A stretch of DNA of 34,906 bases from Gemmatimonadota bacterium (GTDB lineage: Bacteria > Gemmatimonadota > Gemmatimonadetes > Longimicrobiales > Gaopeijiaceae). The stretch covers positions 1 to 34,906 of the forward strand of contig JADFNK010000022.1 in the NCBI GenBank assembly GCA_022563405.1, written 5' to 3'. The position numbers and the translations under genes are program-made. How positions within the stretch are numbered: the stretch's first letter is position 1; every line of letters starts with the position of its first letter. The notes beneath the pieces were generated by a model. The model did no database searches. It had not been told where the DNA came from and was given only the letters and a program-made list of their open reading frames with translations. Shown here piece after piece: positions 1 to 9,207 of this stretch.

Positions 1-39
1 GGCGAGGAGGACACGCAGATCGAGGGCGATGTCTTGCAT
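1..39 (-). CDS. Partial 5' end of a minus-strand gene, possibly an FtsX/ADOP-type permease
   Basis: An ATG at 39 reads leftwards off the window edge for 13 codons, giving MQDIALDLRVLLA. The pattern (Met, then an amphipathic run with D-L-R-x-L-L) resembles the N-terminus of MacB/ADOP-type ABC permeases, which often begin with a short 'DLR-LL' helix. There is no convincing Shine-Dalgarno sequence and only 13 codons are visible, so this is a weak call. It would be divergent from the cytochrome gene that starts at 208. Confidence 0.25.
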   Translation of the reverse strand, partial: MQDIALDLRVLLA

Positions 40-207
40 TGGGCGAATCTAGCACAGCGTTGCCCACGGGCTACCGCGATGTCCGCCAAGTCGAGGCCCA
101 AGGCCCTTGCGGATGCCGTAGACCGAACACCGGAGCGGTTGCGTCGGTATAATCGACACTAGTCGGTAATCGGCACTAGAGGTTCTGCCCCCTTGGGGAG
201 AAATAAC

Positions 208-1647
208 TTGAAGGCCACGTTCAGCTTTGTGATCTGCGTATCGTTCCTGGGCTCGGGCCTGGCCATCGGTGGGCGCGAGGCGGCAGGGACCACCCCTGGC
301 GATAACGCCCGCTTGGCCGTCCCATACGCAGATGTCCAGCGTCTCCTCGACGAGAAATGCACATCCTGCCACACGGGCGCCGACGCCGCGCGGGGCCTGC
401 GCCTCGACTCCTGGCAGGCGCTGATCGCAGGCTCCGACCACGGTGAGGCAGTGATCCCTTTCGACGCCGTTCGCTCACTGTTGGTCGAGTTGACGACCGA
501 GCTCGTGGGCGGTCCGCATCCGGCGGAGGTTGGCGGCGAGACCCTGAACGACGCCGAGGTGGCGCTCCTGAGGGAGTGGATCGACGAGGGCGCCCCGTCG
601 GACACCGGCGAGATTCCGTTCGCCGACGCGCAACACCTCCTCTACGCGGCCAATCAGAGCGAGGCCGTGATATCCGTGATCGACATGGAGACCAACCAGG
701 TGATCCGCACGGTAGATCTCCAGCAGCACGGATTCCAGGAAAACGCCTCACCTCACCACATCGCGGTCGAGCCGGACGGCTCCCACTGGTACGTGTCGCT
801 CATCACCGCCAACCGGATCCTCAAGTTCGACCGCGACAACAACTTGGTCGGGGAAATCGACTTCGTTCGTCCGGGCCTTCTGGCTCTCGACTCCGACGGC
901 GACAACCTCTACGCCGCCCGCTCGATGGCAGCGGTCCGGCCGCCACAGGAAATCGGCGTGATTCGCCGGTCGGACATGACGTTCGAAGAGGTGGGCATCT
1001 TCCTGCCGAGGCCCCACGCGTTGGCCGTCCGGCCCGGTGAGGGCACCGTCTATACGGCCAGCTTGGCCGTCAACCAGATCGCCTCGTTCAATCCCCAAGA
1101 CGAGGCCGTCGAGCTGTATGAGCTCGGGGGCGACCGCACGCACACACTCGTCGGGTTCGCGGTGTCACCCGACGGACGATGGATGGTGGGAACGACCGAA
1201 CTCACGGGTTATGTGTTCGTGTTCGATCTCGATCGAACGCCGGCGCTGACCCCGGTGGATACTCTGGTGGTAAACGCGGCACCCTGGCATCCGGTTTTCA
1301 CGCCCGACGGGCGCTGGGTCTACGTGGGTAACAACCGTGACAATACGGTCAACGTGATCGATATGGACACGCGAACGCTGGCGAAGGTCATCGAGGGGAA
1401 CGGGCTCGCGCAGCCCCACGGGGCGGCGATGTCACCGGACGGACGTTTTGCCTACATCTCCAGCCGCAACCTCGAGATGTCGGAGGATCAGGGCCGAGCC
1501 GGCCACATGTACACGCCTCGGTACGACCTGGGTGACAACGGACGGGCAGGCACAGTGGTCGTGATCGACACGGACAGCCAGGAGATCGTGAAGATCATCG
1601 AGATCGAAGGGTACGGCTCGGGGCTGGGAGCGGCCGCACCGAACTGA
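208..1647 (+). CDS. Secreted c-type cytochrome domain fused to a YVTN-type beta-propeller
   Basis: The 479-residue product has an N-terminal hydrophobic signal segment (about 4-20), then a haem-binding CTSCH motif (Cys51, Cys54, His55) in a planctomycete-type cytochrome c domain (about 38-140). The rest is a propeller with repeated 'SPDGR-YV-N--DNTV-VID' blades (about 150-470), typical of YVTN/lactonase-like proteins. I place the start at TTG 208 because GGGGAG at 195-200 lies 7 nt upstream; a TTG at 193 is in frame but has no such site. The protein probably acts in the periplasm as an electron-carrier or binding protein; its partner is unknown. The gene ends in the same stem-loop as the convergent nadB. 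Confidence 0.8.
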   Translation: MKATFSFVICVSFLGSGLAIGGREAAGTTPGDNARLAVPYADVQRLLDEKCTSCHTGADAARGLRLDSWQALIAGSDHGEAVIPFDAVRSLLVELTTELVGGPHPAEVGGETLNDAEVALLREWIDEGAPSDTGEIPFADAQHLLYAANQSEAVISVIDMETNQVIRTVDLQQHGFQENASPHHIAVEPDGSHWYVSLITANRILKFDRDNNLVGEIDFVRPGLLALDSDGDNLYAARSMAAVRPPQEIGVIRRSDMTFEEVGIFLPRPHALAVRPGEGTVYTASLAVNQIASFNPQDEAVELYELGGDRTHTLVGFAVSPDGRWMVGTTELTGYVFVFDLDRTPALTPVDTLVVNAAPWHPVFTPDGRWVYVGNNRDNTVNVIDMDTRTLAKVIEGNGLAQPHGAAMSPDGRFAYISSRNLEMSEDQGRAGHMYTPRYDLGDNGRAGTVVVIDTDSQEIVKIIEIEGYGSGLGAAAPN

Positions 1648-1667
1648 GCGGCGAGGTGCTCAGTTCG
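1640..1667. terminator. Bidirectional stem-loop between convergent genes
   Basis: CGAACTGAGC at 1640-1649 pairs perfectly with GCTCAGTTCG at 1658-1667 across an 8-nt loop. The 10-bp stem contains the stop codon of the cytochrome gene and reaches into the last codons of nadB on the other strand. Neither side has a clear T-tract, so it could be a bidirectional terminator, an mRNA 3'-end stabiliser, or both. Confidence 0.6.
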
Positions 1668-3309
1668 CGGTCTTGACGACCTCAGAAGCTCCCAGCGGCC
1701 GGAGCGTCACCTCCACGCCGCCCTCCACCAACCGGCTCCAGGACTCACGCGGCACCGGGTCGGTCTCGGGAAAGTCGAGCCGTGTGTGTAATCCGCGGCT
1801 CTCTTCCCTCGCACGGGCTGACATCGCCATGATCAACCCGACGAGCGAAATGTTACGAAGCTCGGCCAGATCCGACGACGGCCTGCTCGTCCCGTAAAGG
1901 TCGTCCGACCACTCCCGCGTCTCCGCCAGCCGGGTTACGGCACGATCCAGCCGACCCCGTGACCGGACGAGTCCCATGTAGTTCAGCATCAAGCTTCGAA
2001 CCGCATCCCACTCGTGGTCGAGGATCACTCCCTGGTCGGCCAGCGGTGGGTCCGTCCCCGGTGAAAGTGGCGGGGGCGGCTCGGGCCCCTCGGCGGGCTG
2101 CGGCTCGATGGCTCCAGCTCGCTCCGCCAACACCGAGGCTTCCAGCAGGGAGTTGGATGCCAGCCGGTTGGCTCCGTGTACACCCGTGAACGCCACCTCA
2201 CCCGCCGCGAAAAGCCCGTCGATTTCGGTACGCCCGTCCAAGTCGACGGCCACGCCCCCACACATGTAGTGCGCCGCGGGAACGACCGGAATGGGGTCCC
2301 GGCCGGCAACGATCCCGTACTCCAGGAGGCGCGCCGAGATCACTGGAAATCGCTCCGCGAATCGATCTTCACCGATACTGGACGTATCCAGCAAGACGAA
2401 CTTGTCGCCCCGGCGTTTGGTCTCGCGGTCGATCTCTCGGGCGACCACGTCGCGCGGGGCCAGAGACCCGAGGGGGTGGCGGTCCTTCATGAACTCTTCA
2501 CCGGCCAGATTACGGAGCACCGCCCCCTCTCCGCGAACCGCCTCCGATATGAGAAAGCTCTTCGCCTCGGCGTGATGAAGACAGGTCGGGTGGAACTGGA
2601 CCATTTCCATGTTCCCCAGCGAACATCCCGCCCGCGCCGCCATCGCTACGCCATCCGCGGTAGCGATGTCGGGGTTCGTCGTATACCGGTAGACTTTCCC
2701 ACAGCCTCCGGTGGAGAGCATGGTGTGCTGCGCTCGAACCAGCCCGACGGCCCCGGTCTCCTGGTCGAGGAACGAAACGCCGTAACACCGGCGTCGTCCG
2801 CCATCCGCGCCTACCCATAGATCGAGCGCAAAGTGCTGCTCGAGGAGCGTGATCTCGGAGTGCCCGGCGACGGCAGCGAGCAACGTGCTTTCGATCTCCT
2901 GCCCCGTGCGATCCTTCGAATGTACGATTCGACGCCGGCTGTGCCCCCCCTCCAGGCCCAGATCGAGACCCTCCGAGTCGCCGTCCGCGGGGGCAAACGA
3001 GGCGCCCAACTCCGTGAGTTTACGAACCAGAGCAGGCCCTTCTCGCACCACGACCTCGACCACATCCCGCCGGCACAAGCCCGCCCCTGCCTCGAGGGTG
3101 TCGGCGACGTGCAAATCGAAGGAGTCGGTGGGGTCGAGGACCGCCGCGAGCCCGCCTTGAGCCCTGTTGGTGGAGGAGTCGCTCCGGAATTTCTTGGTCA
3201 GAATGAGGACCGGCCCGTAGCGCGCCGCGCGAAGCGCATAGGTCAGGCCGGCCACACCGCTACCCAACACGAGTGTGGAGCAGCGGTGGGTGACGGAATG
3301 TGCGCTCAT
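1660..3309 (-). CDS. nadB: L-aspartate oxidase NadB
   Basis: The 549-residue FAD enzyme oxidises L-aspartate to iminoaspartate, the first step of de novo NAD synthesis in the cytoplasm. Its length fits the family (about 540). The FAD-binding GSGVAG is at 16-21, followed by the family's 'STNRAQGG' region, the fumarate-reductase-type 'HPTCLHHA' and 'APRDVVAREI' segments, and 'GANRLASNSLLEA' near the flavin. A longer reading upstream to 3528 is open, but the FAD fold begins just after Met at 3309, which has GGAG close upstream. No nadA or nadC is adjacent. It diverges from yajQ across about 160 bp. Confidence 0.92.
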   Translation of the reverse strand: MSAHSVTHRCSTLVLGSGVAGLTYALRAARYGPVLILTKKFRSDSSTNRAQGGLAAVLDPTDSFDLHVADTLEAGAGLCRRDVVEVVVREGPALVRKLTELGASFAPADGDSEGLDLGLEGGHSRRRIVHSKDRTGQEIESTLLAAVAGHSEITLLEQHFALDLWVGADGGRRRCYGVSFLDQETGAVGLVRAQHTMLSTGGCGKVYRYTTNPDIATADGVAMAARAGCSLGNMEMVQFHPTCLHHAEAKSFLISEAVRGEGAVLRNLAGEEFMKDRHPLGSLAPRDVVAREIDRETKRRGDKFVLLDTSSIGEDRFAERFPVISARLLEYGIVAGRDPIPVVPAAHYMCGGVAVDLDGRTEIDGLFAAGEVAFTGVHGANRLASNSLLEASVLAERAGAIEPQPAEGPEPPPPLSPGTDPPLADQGVILDHEWDAVRSLMLNYMGLVRSRGRLDRAVTRLAETREWSDDLYGTSRPSSDLAELRNISLVGLIMAMSARAREESRGLHTRLDFPETDPVPRESWSRLVEGGVEVTLRPLGASEVVKTAN

Positions 3310-3469
3310 GATCTCCGTAAGTGACGAACTTCGTCGGCGTGCGAGCTTCGGCGGTAGTGCTTGGTGACGGCGGTAGTACGACTTTTCGGCGGGCAGTGTA
3401 GACCATCCGGCCTCGGAACGACAGATTCCGGAGATTCGTCCAGCAAACGCGGCATAGCGAGGGATCCCC
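3310..3469. promoter_or_regulatory. nadB/yajQ divergent intergenic region with a 10-bp direct repeat
   Basis: The sequence CGGCGGTAGT occurs twice, at 3349-3358 and 3368-3377, with 19 bp between equivalent positions (about two helical turns). This places both copies on one face of the DNA between two divergent starts, a layout often seen for repressor sites. No recognisable sigma-70 promoter or known NAD-regulator box was identified. Confidence 0.35.
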
Positions 3470-3970
3470 ATGGCCAAGAAGAGTTCGTTCGATGTCTCGA
3501 CCGGCGTCGATCTCCAGGAAGTCGACAACGCAGTGAATCAGGCACGCAAAGAAATCGCCACCCGTTATGACTTCAAAGGCACGGACTGCACGGTGGAATT
3601 CGACCGGAACGGCGGGGCGATCAAGCTCGAGGCCGATGACGAATATCGCCTGACGGCCGTCCTTCAGGTGGTCCGCGAGAAGCTCTCGCGGCGAGGCGTT
3701 CCCGTGAAGAACCTGGACCAAGGTGAGGTCGAAATCGGCAGTCTGGGGCGGGCCCGCCAGGTCCTGGGCCTCAAGCAGGGGATCGACCAGGAGACCGCGA
3801 AAAAGATGGTGAAGACGGTCAAGGGCCACGGATTCAAGAAGGTCCAGGTCCAGATTCAGGCGGACGAACTGAGGGTCACCAGCCCCTCCAAGGATGAGCT
3901 GCAGGAGGTCATGACGTTACTCCGAGGAGAGGACTGGGGGATGGAGCTCAAGTTCGGCAATTACCGTTAG
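3470..3970 (+). CDS. yajQ: YajQ family nucleotide-binding protein
   Basis: The 166-residue product matches YajQ (UPF0234) over its full length: it opens with 'SFDVSTGVDLQEVDNAVNQA', has 'RYDFKG' at about 32-37, a central 'QVLGLKQGIDQETAKK' segment, and the family's C-terminal 'WGMELKFGNYR'-type ending. The family is cytoplasmic, and members bind nucleic acid or, in Xanthomonas, cyclic di-GMP; the role here is unknown. The start is the only sensible ATG, with weak ribosome-binding sequence upstream. Confidence 0.93.
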   Translation: MAKKSSFDVSTGVDLQEVDNAVNQARKEIATRYDFKGTDCTVEFDRNGGAIKLEADDEYRLTAVLQVVREKLSRRGVPVKNLDQGEVEIGSLGRARQVLGLKQGIDQETAKKMVKTVKGHGFKKVQVQIQADELRVTSPSKDELQEVMTLLRGEDWGMELKFGNYR

Positions 3971-4117
3971 GCAGCTACGGTGAGACAACTACGGTGGGTG
4001 GCTCGGTAGGCTCGATCCGATTAAGCTGCTTGTCGGTTCGCCGAGGCAGCCGGCAGTCGAGGATGTTCACCTCCGACGACCGCGACGTTGATAAGCCCGT
4101 CTTCAGGAGAAATCAGA

Positions 4118-4657
4118 ATGTGTAGACGTTCGCAGTGTGGGTCCGTTCGCTCGAGCGGTGTGCTCGCCGCCGTGATCTTCGGCGCGGCTGCCGCCGCGTT
4201 TGCCGCCGCGCCTGCCGCCGCGCAACAGAGGGGCGCTCCAGCCGCCCCTCCCGGCCCTTCCGCCGACCAAGCGATGGCAGCACTCCACGCGGCACAGGAG
4301 GCAGCGGAGGCGCTGGACGTCAGCCTCAGCTGCGCGGTCGTCGATTCCCGAGGAGATCTGATCGCGTTGGCTCGGATGGACGGGGCCCGGTTCTATACGA
4401 CCGACGTCGCGCGCGGCAAAGCACGGATGTCGGCCCTTTTCGGGCAACCGAGTGGAGATATGGCGGATTTCGGCAACTCTCCCGCCTTCCAGAGCTTCAA
4501 CGAGACGATCCCGGGCCCGCTTTACGCATTCCAGGGCGCACTTCCGATCATGAGAAATGGCGAACTGATCGGCGCGATGGGCTGCAGCGGCGCGGCGTCA
4601 CAAGTGGACGAAGACGCGGTACGAGCCGCGCTTGCCGTTTTTGGCAGCTCCCGCTGA
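4118..4657 (+). CDS. Secreted GlcG/HbpS-like (DUF336) protein, copy 1
   Basis: A 179-residue protein with an N-terminal signal peptide (hydrophobic Ala-rich segment about 14-36, ending 'AAAQQ'). It is followed by a GlcG/HbpS domain: 'ALDVSLSCAVVDSRGDLIALARMDGA', then 'ARGKARMSALFG' and 'GALPIMRNGELIGAMGCSGA'. Family members bind haem or small ligands in some species; no enzymatic activity can be read here. The start at ATG 4118 follows AGGAGA at 4105-4110. The paralogue at 4678 is 20 nt downstream, so the two are probably co-transcribed. Confidence 0.85.
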   Translation: MCRRSQCGSVRSSGVLAAVIFGAAAAAFAAAPAAAQQRGAPAAPPGPSADQAMAALHAAQEAAEALDVSLSCAVVDSRGDLIALARMDGARFYTTDVARGKARMSALFGQPSGDMADFGNSPAFQSFNETIPGPLYAFQGALPIMRNGELIGAMGCSGAASQVDEDAVRAALAVFGSSR

Positions 4658-4677
4658 TTTCGTCTGGAGAAGAATCG

Positions 4678-5178
4678 ATGAACCGGATCAAGAATTTCTC
4701 GCGGGCCCTGCTCACGATCATGCTCGTCGGAGGAAGCTTGGGCGCGTCGGCGGAGCTCGCCGCCCAGACCGGCCCCCAACGACTCACATTAAGCGAAGCA
4801 CAAGCGATCATAGCGGCGGCCCAGCGAGACGCCGCCAGCAAGAACCTCCGACTCAGCATCGCGGTGGTCGACGGGCGGGGCGACCTGATCGCTGCCACCC
4901 GGATGCCGAATGCGCGCCCCACGACCATGGACACCGCGATCGGTAAAGCGATGGGCGCCGCAATCTTCGGTCGGCCGAGCGCCGACCTCGCGGAACGGGC
5001 GGACTCTCCCCTCTATCGGAACATGAACGAAGCCACGGGCGGCCGGCTTCGGTTCTTCCAGGGTGCGGTCCCGATCGTGAGAGGCGGTTATACGGTGGGT
5101 GCGGTGGGCGCGAGTGGGGCGTCGTCCCAGGACGACGAAGACAATGTAAGAGCGGCGCTCGCCGCGGTAGGTCTGTGA
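4678..5178 (+). CDS. Secreted GlcG/HbpS-like (DUF336) protein, copy 2
   Basis: A 166-residue paralogue of the preceding gene. It has a signal peptide (about 1-30, ending 'AELAAQ') and the same core order: 'NLRLSIAVVDGRGDLIAATRM', 'AIGKAMGAAIFG', 'GAVPIVRGGYTVGAVGASGA'. ATG 4678 is preceded by GGAGAAGA. The pair arose by tandem duplication and has diverged considerably. Both probably work in the periplasm; the ligand is unknown. Confidence 0.85.
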   Translation: MNRIKNFSRALLTIMLVGGSLGASAELAAQTGPQRLTLSEAQAIIAAAQRDAASKNLRLSIAVVDGRGDLIAATRMPNARPTTMDTAIGKAMGAAIFGRPSADLAERADSPLYRNMNEATGGRLRFFQGAVPIVRGGYTVGAVGASGASSQDDEDNVRAALAAVGL

Positions 5179-5211
5179 GGGAATAAGGATACGTGAAAGG
5201 GGCTACGTGAC

Positions 5212-6588
5212 ATGGTACCAAGAGCAATACTGTGGGGCGCGCTGGCACAGCTCGCCGTCTTCGCTCCCGGCGCAACACAAGAGATCGCCCGCCCGGCATC
5301 GGCGTACGCGCTCGTCAACGCGCGAATTGTGGTATCCCCGGGCAACGTCATCGAGCGTGGGACCGTCGTCTTCCGTGACGGCCGTATCGAGGACGTGGGG
5401 TCGGGCATAGAGGCACCGTCCGATGCGGTCCGGCTGGATCTCGACGGGTACACGGTCTACCCCGGCATGGTCGAAGCGGCCAGCAGTCTCGGGTTGCCAA
5501 GGATCGGCCGCGGGGGAGGCCGCGGTGGTGGGAGGCCGAGTCAGGAGGGCGGCCCGCCCGCGGCGCTTCGACCGTTCCGCATGGCTGTGGAGGCGTTCGA
5601 CGCAACCGAAGAGACTCTAGAGACGCTTCGCGAAGCGGGAGTGACGACGGTCGGGCTCGCCTTCGAGGGGGGGATTTTCCCAGGCCAAACGGGGGCCACG
5701 AGCACTGGTAGCGGTCCTAGGGCATCCCAGATCCTCCGGACCCCGATCAGTATACAAATCGCATTCGGGCGCGTGCCGAACGGCTATCCGCGTACGCTCA
5801 TGGGCGCCCTGGCCTACATCGAGCAGAGCTGGGAGGACACGAGCTACGACATGCGGGTGCGAGCCGCTTTCCGGACAGACCCGACGTCCTCGCCAAGGCC
5901 CCAGTTCGATCCCGAGCACGAGGCTCTCATCCCCGCGGTCAGAGGGACGATTCCCATCTGGTTCGCTGCCTCCCGCCAACGGGACTTCACACGAGTGGCC
6001 GACCTGGCCGCTCGACTGGGCGTAACGGACTATACATTCCTGGGAGGCCAGGAGGGTTATCTGGCCATCGAGCTTCTCGCGGATCTGGGGCGCCCCGTGA
6101 TCGTCTCGCTCGACTTCCCCAACCCGAATCAAGTCACGGGGCGAGCCTTCGACTACCACATCGCGCCCGTTACCGGGGACGATGTAGTCGACGAAGCTGC
6201 CGACTCCGCCACCGCGCGGGCCACGAGGGGCAACGCCGCCGCCTTGGTCGATGCGGGCGTCAGGATCGCCCTGTCCTCCTTCGGCGCTGATGTGAGCGAG
6301 TTCCGAAGCCTCGTAGGGAGCGCTATAGAAGCTGGGCTCTCCGCGGATGAGGCCCTTCGGGCGGTCACCACGACACCGGCGGAGCTCTTGGGCCTCGGCG
6401 GAGCCATCGGGACCATCGAGCGGGGGAAGCTGGCAAACCTGTTGGTCACGGACGGTGACCTGTTCGACGACGACACCCACATTCTCCACGTCTTCGTGGA
6501 GGGGCAGCGTTTCGACTACGTACGCGAGTCCGACGACGACGAAGACGACGACAGCGGCCGCGATAGGCCGAGAGGAGGAGGACGATGA
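5212..6588 (+). CDS. Amidohydrolase-fold protein lacking the metal site (copy 1 of 3)
   Basis: The 458-residue secreted protein has a short signal segment (about 1-23) and an imidazolonepropionase-like amidohydrolase fold: 'NARIVVSPGNVIERGTVVFRDGRI' at the start and 'GTIERGKLANLLVTDGDLF' at the end. The expected metal-binding D-x-H-x-H is replaced by 'VEAASS' after 'YPGM', the barrel histidines are not evident ('FAASRQRD') and the catalytic Ser-Asp region reads 'SSFGAD'. It is probably a non-catalytic partner or has a changed activity. The C-terminus is very acidic (run of Asp/Glu about 440-452). ATGA overlap with the next gene at 6585 indicates translational coupling. Confidence 0.8.
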   Translation: MVPRAILWGALAQLAVFAPGATQEIARPASAYALVNARIVVSPGNVIERGTVVFRDGRIEDVGSGIEAPSDAVRLDLDGYTVYPGMVEAASSLGLPRIGRGGGRGGGRPSQEGGPPAALRPFRMAVEAFDATEETLETLREAGVTTVGLAFEGGIFPGQTGATSTGSGPRASQILRTPISIQIAFGRVPNGYPRTLMGALAYIEQSWEDTSYDMRVRAAFRTDPTSSPRPQFDPEHEALIPAVRGTIPIWFAASRQRDFTRVADLAARLGVTDYTFLGGQEGYLAIELLADLGRPVIVSLDFPNPNQVTGRAFDYHIAPVTGDDVVDEAADSATARATRGNAAALVDAGVRIALSSFGADVSEFRSLVGSAIEAGLSADEALRAVTTTPAELLGLGGAIGTIERGKLANLLVTDGDLFDDDTHILHVFVEGQRFDYVRESDDDEDDDSGRDRPRGGGR

Positions 6589-7874
6589 GGCCCTCACCGA
6601 GACACGGGTTCGCCGCTCTAGCCGCCGTTGGCGTCCTTGCTGCCGCGGCGGCTCCCGCGGTGGCACAGGACATCGCGATTCGTAATGTCACGGTCATCAC
6701 CATCACCGGAGCGGTCATCGAGAACGGCACGGTGGTGGTACGGGACGGCAGAATCACCGCGGTCGGCAACGACGTCGAAATTCCCGATGGCGTTCGGGTG
6801 ATCGACGGGACCGACAAGTACCTCATGCCTGGCCTGATCGACGCGCACTCCCACGCGGCGATCGACCAGGGCATCAATGAGGGCTCCGAGTCGGTGACGC
6901 CCGAGGTACGCATCCAGGTGCGGAACGACGACCCGACCATCTACCGGGCGTTGGCGGGAGGGGTCACCTCGGCACACCTGCTCCACGGAAGCGCCAACAC
7001 CATCGGAGGCCAATCAGCCATCATCAAGATGCGCTGGGGCCGGACCATGGAAGAGATGTACTTCGAGGGAGCTCCACGTATCGTGAAATTCGCGCTGGGA
7101 GAGAACGTGACGCGGGCCAGCACCTCGCTGCCCGACTCTCTGCGGCGATTCCCGAAATCACGAATGGGTGTGGAATATACGCTCCGCTCGTGGTTCACGC
7201 GGGCCCAGGAGTACCGCAGCGGCTGGGAGGCGTACCGAGAGGACGGCGGCGTCGAGCCTCGACGGGACCTGCGTCTGGAAGCCCTCGTGGATATCATGGC
7301 GGGAGACATCCTGGTCCACGCCCACTCGTACCGGGGTGATGAGATCTTGATGCTCATGAGGGTCGCCGAGGAGTTCGGCTTCCGGATCAACACGTTCCAG
7401 CACGTGCTGGAGGGCTACAAGGTAGCGGAGGAATTGGCGCAACACGGCGCCCACGCGTCTACGTTCGCGGATAACTGGGCCTACAAGGTCGAAGCCTTCG
7501 ACGCCATCCCCTACAACATGGCCATCATGGCGTCGCGGGGTGTCATCGTGAGCGTAAACTCCGACTCGGGCGAGCGGATCCGCCGGCTCTACCAGGAGGC
7601 GGCGATCGGAATGAAATACGGCGGGATGAGTGAGAACGAAGCTCTCAGGATGATCACCCTGAACCCCGCCATTCAGATCGGAGTGGAGGACCAGGTCGGC
7701 TCCATCGAGGTGGGTAAGGACGGTGACCTCGCGCTGTTCAACCACCATCCGTTCGATCCGGCGGCGCGCGTCGAAATGACGATCGTGGACGGCATCGTCT
7801 ACTTCGACCGGGCCGAGGCCGACACGATGGAGAAGCTGCTGAGGGTCCGCATCACGACGGATGACGACCGATGA
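6585..7874 (+). CDS. Secreted metal-dependent amidohydrolase with intact active site (copy 2 of 3)
   Basis: A 429-residue protein with a signal peptide ('AAVGVLAAAAAPAVAQD', about 9-27) and an imidazolonepropionase-like domain. The metal-ligand motif DAHSH follows 'LMPGLI' (about 84-88), with further ligands in 'VHAHS' and 'TFQHV' and the Asp in 'VNSDS'. All expected catalytic residues are therefore present, unlike in the neighbours on either side. The substrate is likely a small amide or cyclic amide in the periplasm. It overlaps the upstream gene by 4 nt and is read into by the downstream one, so the three are one translational unit. Confidence 0.87.
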   Translation: MRPSPRHGFAALAAVGVLAAAAAPAVAQDIAIRNVTVITITGAVIENGTVVVRDGRITAVGNDVEIPDGVRVIDGTDKYLMPGLIDAHSHAAIDQGINEGSESVTPEVRIQVRNDDPTIYRALAGGVTSAHLLHGSANTIGGQSAIIKMRWGRTMEEMYFEGAPRIVKFALGENVTRASTSLPDSLRRFPKSRMGVEYTLRSWFTRAQEYRSGWEAYREDGGVEPRRDLRLEALVDIMAGDILVHAHSYRGDEILMLMRVAEEFGFRINTFQHVLEGYKVAEELAQHGAHASTFADNWAYKVEAFDAIPYNMAIMASRGVIVSVNSDSGERIRRLYQEAAIGMKYGGMSENEALRMITLNPAIQIGVEDQVGSIEVGKDGDLALFNHHPFDPAARVEMTIVDGIVYFDRAEADTMEKLLRVRITTDDDR

Positions 7875-9195
7875 GCAGATCCATGAGGGCTCCATGAGGG
7901 GCTCCATGAGCGGTCTGGCGGCCACCGTGTTAGCGTGCGTTCCGGCATTTGCCGCGTTCGCGTTCGTCCCGGCGCTCTCCGCGCAATCCTTTGTGGGGAC
8001 CGAAGGCACGTTCTTCATCCACAGCGGGACCGTCGTGGTGGGTAATGGACAACGTATTCCGGGTGCCAACGTGCTGGTGCAAGACGGCAGGATCGCCGGC
8101 GTCGGTACCTCGGTCTCCGCTCCTGCGGGATCCACCATGATCGACGCCTCGGGGCAGTTCGTGTACGCAGGTATGATCGACTCCTACACACCGATCGGTC
8201 TCAACGAGATCGGTGGCATCAACACCATGAACATGCGCAGCGAACTGGGCGAGTATAACCCTCATATGCGGGCCATTGTGGCCATCAATACGGGCAGCGA
8301 GATGCTTGGCATAGCCCGCTCCAACGGGATAACCAGCGCCATCACCGCACCGAGCGGCGGGGTGATCAGCGGGCAGGCGGCCCTCATCAACATGGACGGG
8401 TGGACGTGGGAGGACATGTCCGTGAAGTCGAACGCCGGATACGTGGTGAACTACCCCGCCGTCTCAGCCGGCGGGCGTGGTGGCGGCGGCAGTGGCGGTG
8501 AGCAGCGGGCCAGAGAGCGAGTCGAGGAGCTCAAGGGCGAGCTCGCAAACGCGAGGGACTACCATCTCGCCCGGGAGGGTGGCCAGGAGGACGTCGACCT
8601 GGTGTACGAATCGATGCGCCCTCTCATGCGCGGTGAGGTGCCCGCCATCATCAACGCGGACACCCAGGAGGAAATCGAAGGCGCGCTGGCCCTCGCCGAC
8701 GAATTCGGCTTGCGCATCGTGATCCATGGAGGCCGAGAGGCTTGGAAGGTCAGAGAGCAGCTGGCCGACGCGGACGTCCCGGTCGTGCTGAGCTCCCTCA
8801 TGGTGGTTCCAGGGAGCGGTCTTCCCTATGACGCGGTCTATGCCCAGCCGGGCATACTGGTGCGGGCTGGGGTGAAGATCGCCTTCTCGACCGGTTCGCA
8901 GTCGGCGGCGCGGCGCTTGCCCTTCCACGCGGCCCTGGCCACAGCGTATGGGCTCGACCCGGAGGACGCTTGGAGAGCGCTCACGGTCTGGCCCGCCGAG
9001 ATCTGGGGGGTGGACGACGTGATCGGAACGGTCGAGGTAGGCAAGATGGCCAACCTCTTCGTGGCCGACGGAGACCCCCTCGACATCCGAACGAATGTGA
9101 CGGAGGTCTTCATCAAGGGGCGGCATGTGCCTATGGATGATCGCGCCACTCGTCTGTACGAAAAGTACGACGCCAGGCCGATCGGAAATCGATAG
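7861..9195 (+). CDS. Amidohydrolase-fold protein with degenerate metal site (copy 3 of 3)
   Basis: Up to 444 residues. The first HxH motif is replaced by 'IDSYTPIG' after 'YAGM', the barrel 'HAH' by 'INAD', and the SD motif by 'STGSQS'; one histidine ('VIHGGRE') remains. There is a Gly-rich insertion at about 205-217. The fold is clear from 'HSGTVVVGNGQRIPGANVLVQDGRI' and 'GTVEVGKMANLFVADGDPLD'. Three in-frame ATGs are clustered: 7861 overlaps the previous gene by 14 nt, while 7894 has GAGGG just upstream and sits directly before the signal peptide, so 7894 or 7906 may be the real start. Confidence 0.8.
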   Translation: MTTDEQIHEGSMRGSMSGLAATVLACVPAFAAFAFVPALSAQSFVGTEGTFFIHSGTVVVGNGQRIPGANVLVQDGRIAGVGTSVSAPAGSTMIDASGQFVYAGMIDSYTPIGLNEIGGINTMNMRSELGEYNPHMRAIVAINTGSEMLGIARSNGITSAITAPSGGVISGQAALINMDGWTWEDMSVKSNAGYVVNYPAVSAGGRGGGGSGGEQRARERVEELKGELANARDYHLAREGGQEDVDLVYESMRPLMRGEVPAIINADTQEEIEGALALADEFGLRIVIHGGREAWKVREQLADADVPVVLSSLMVVPGSGLPYDAVYAQPGILVRAGVKIAFSTGSQSAARRLPFHAALATAYGLDPEDAWRALTVWPAEIWGVDDVIGTVEVGKMANLFVADGDPLDIRTNVTEVFIKGRHVPMDDRATRLYEKYDARPIGNR

Positions 9196-9207
9196 GAAGC
9201 GACAGAA

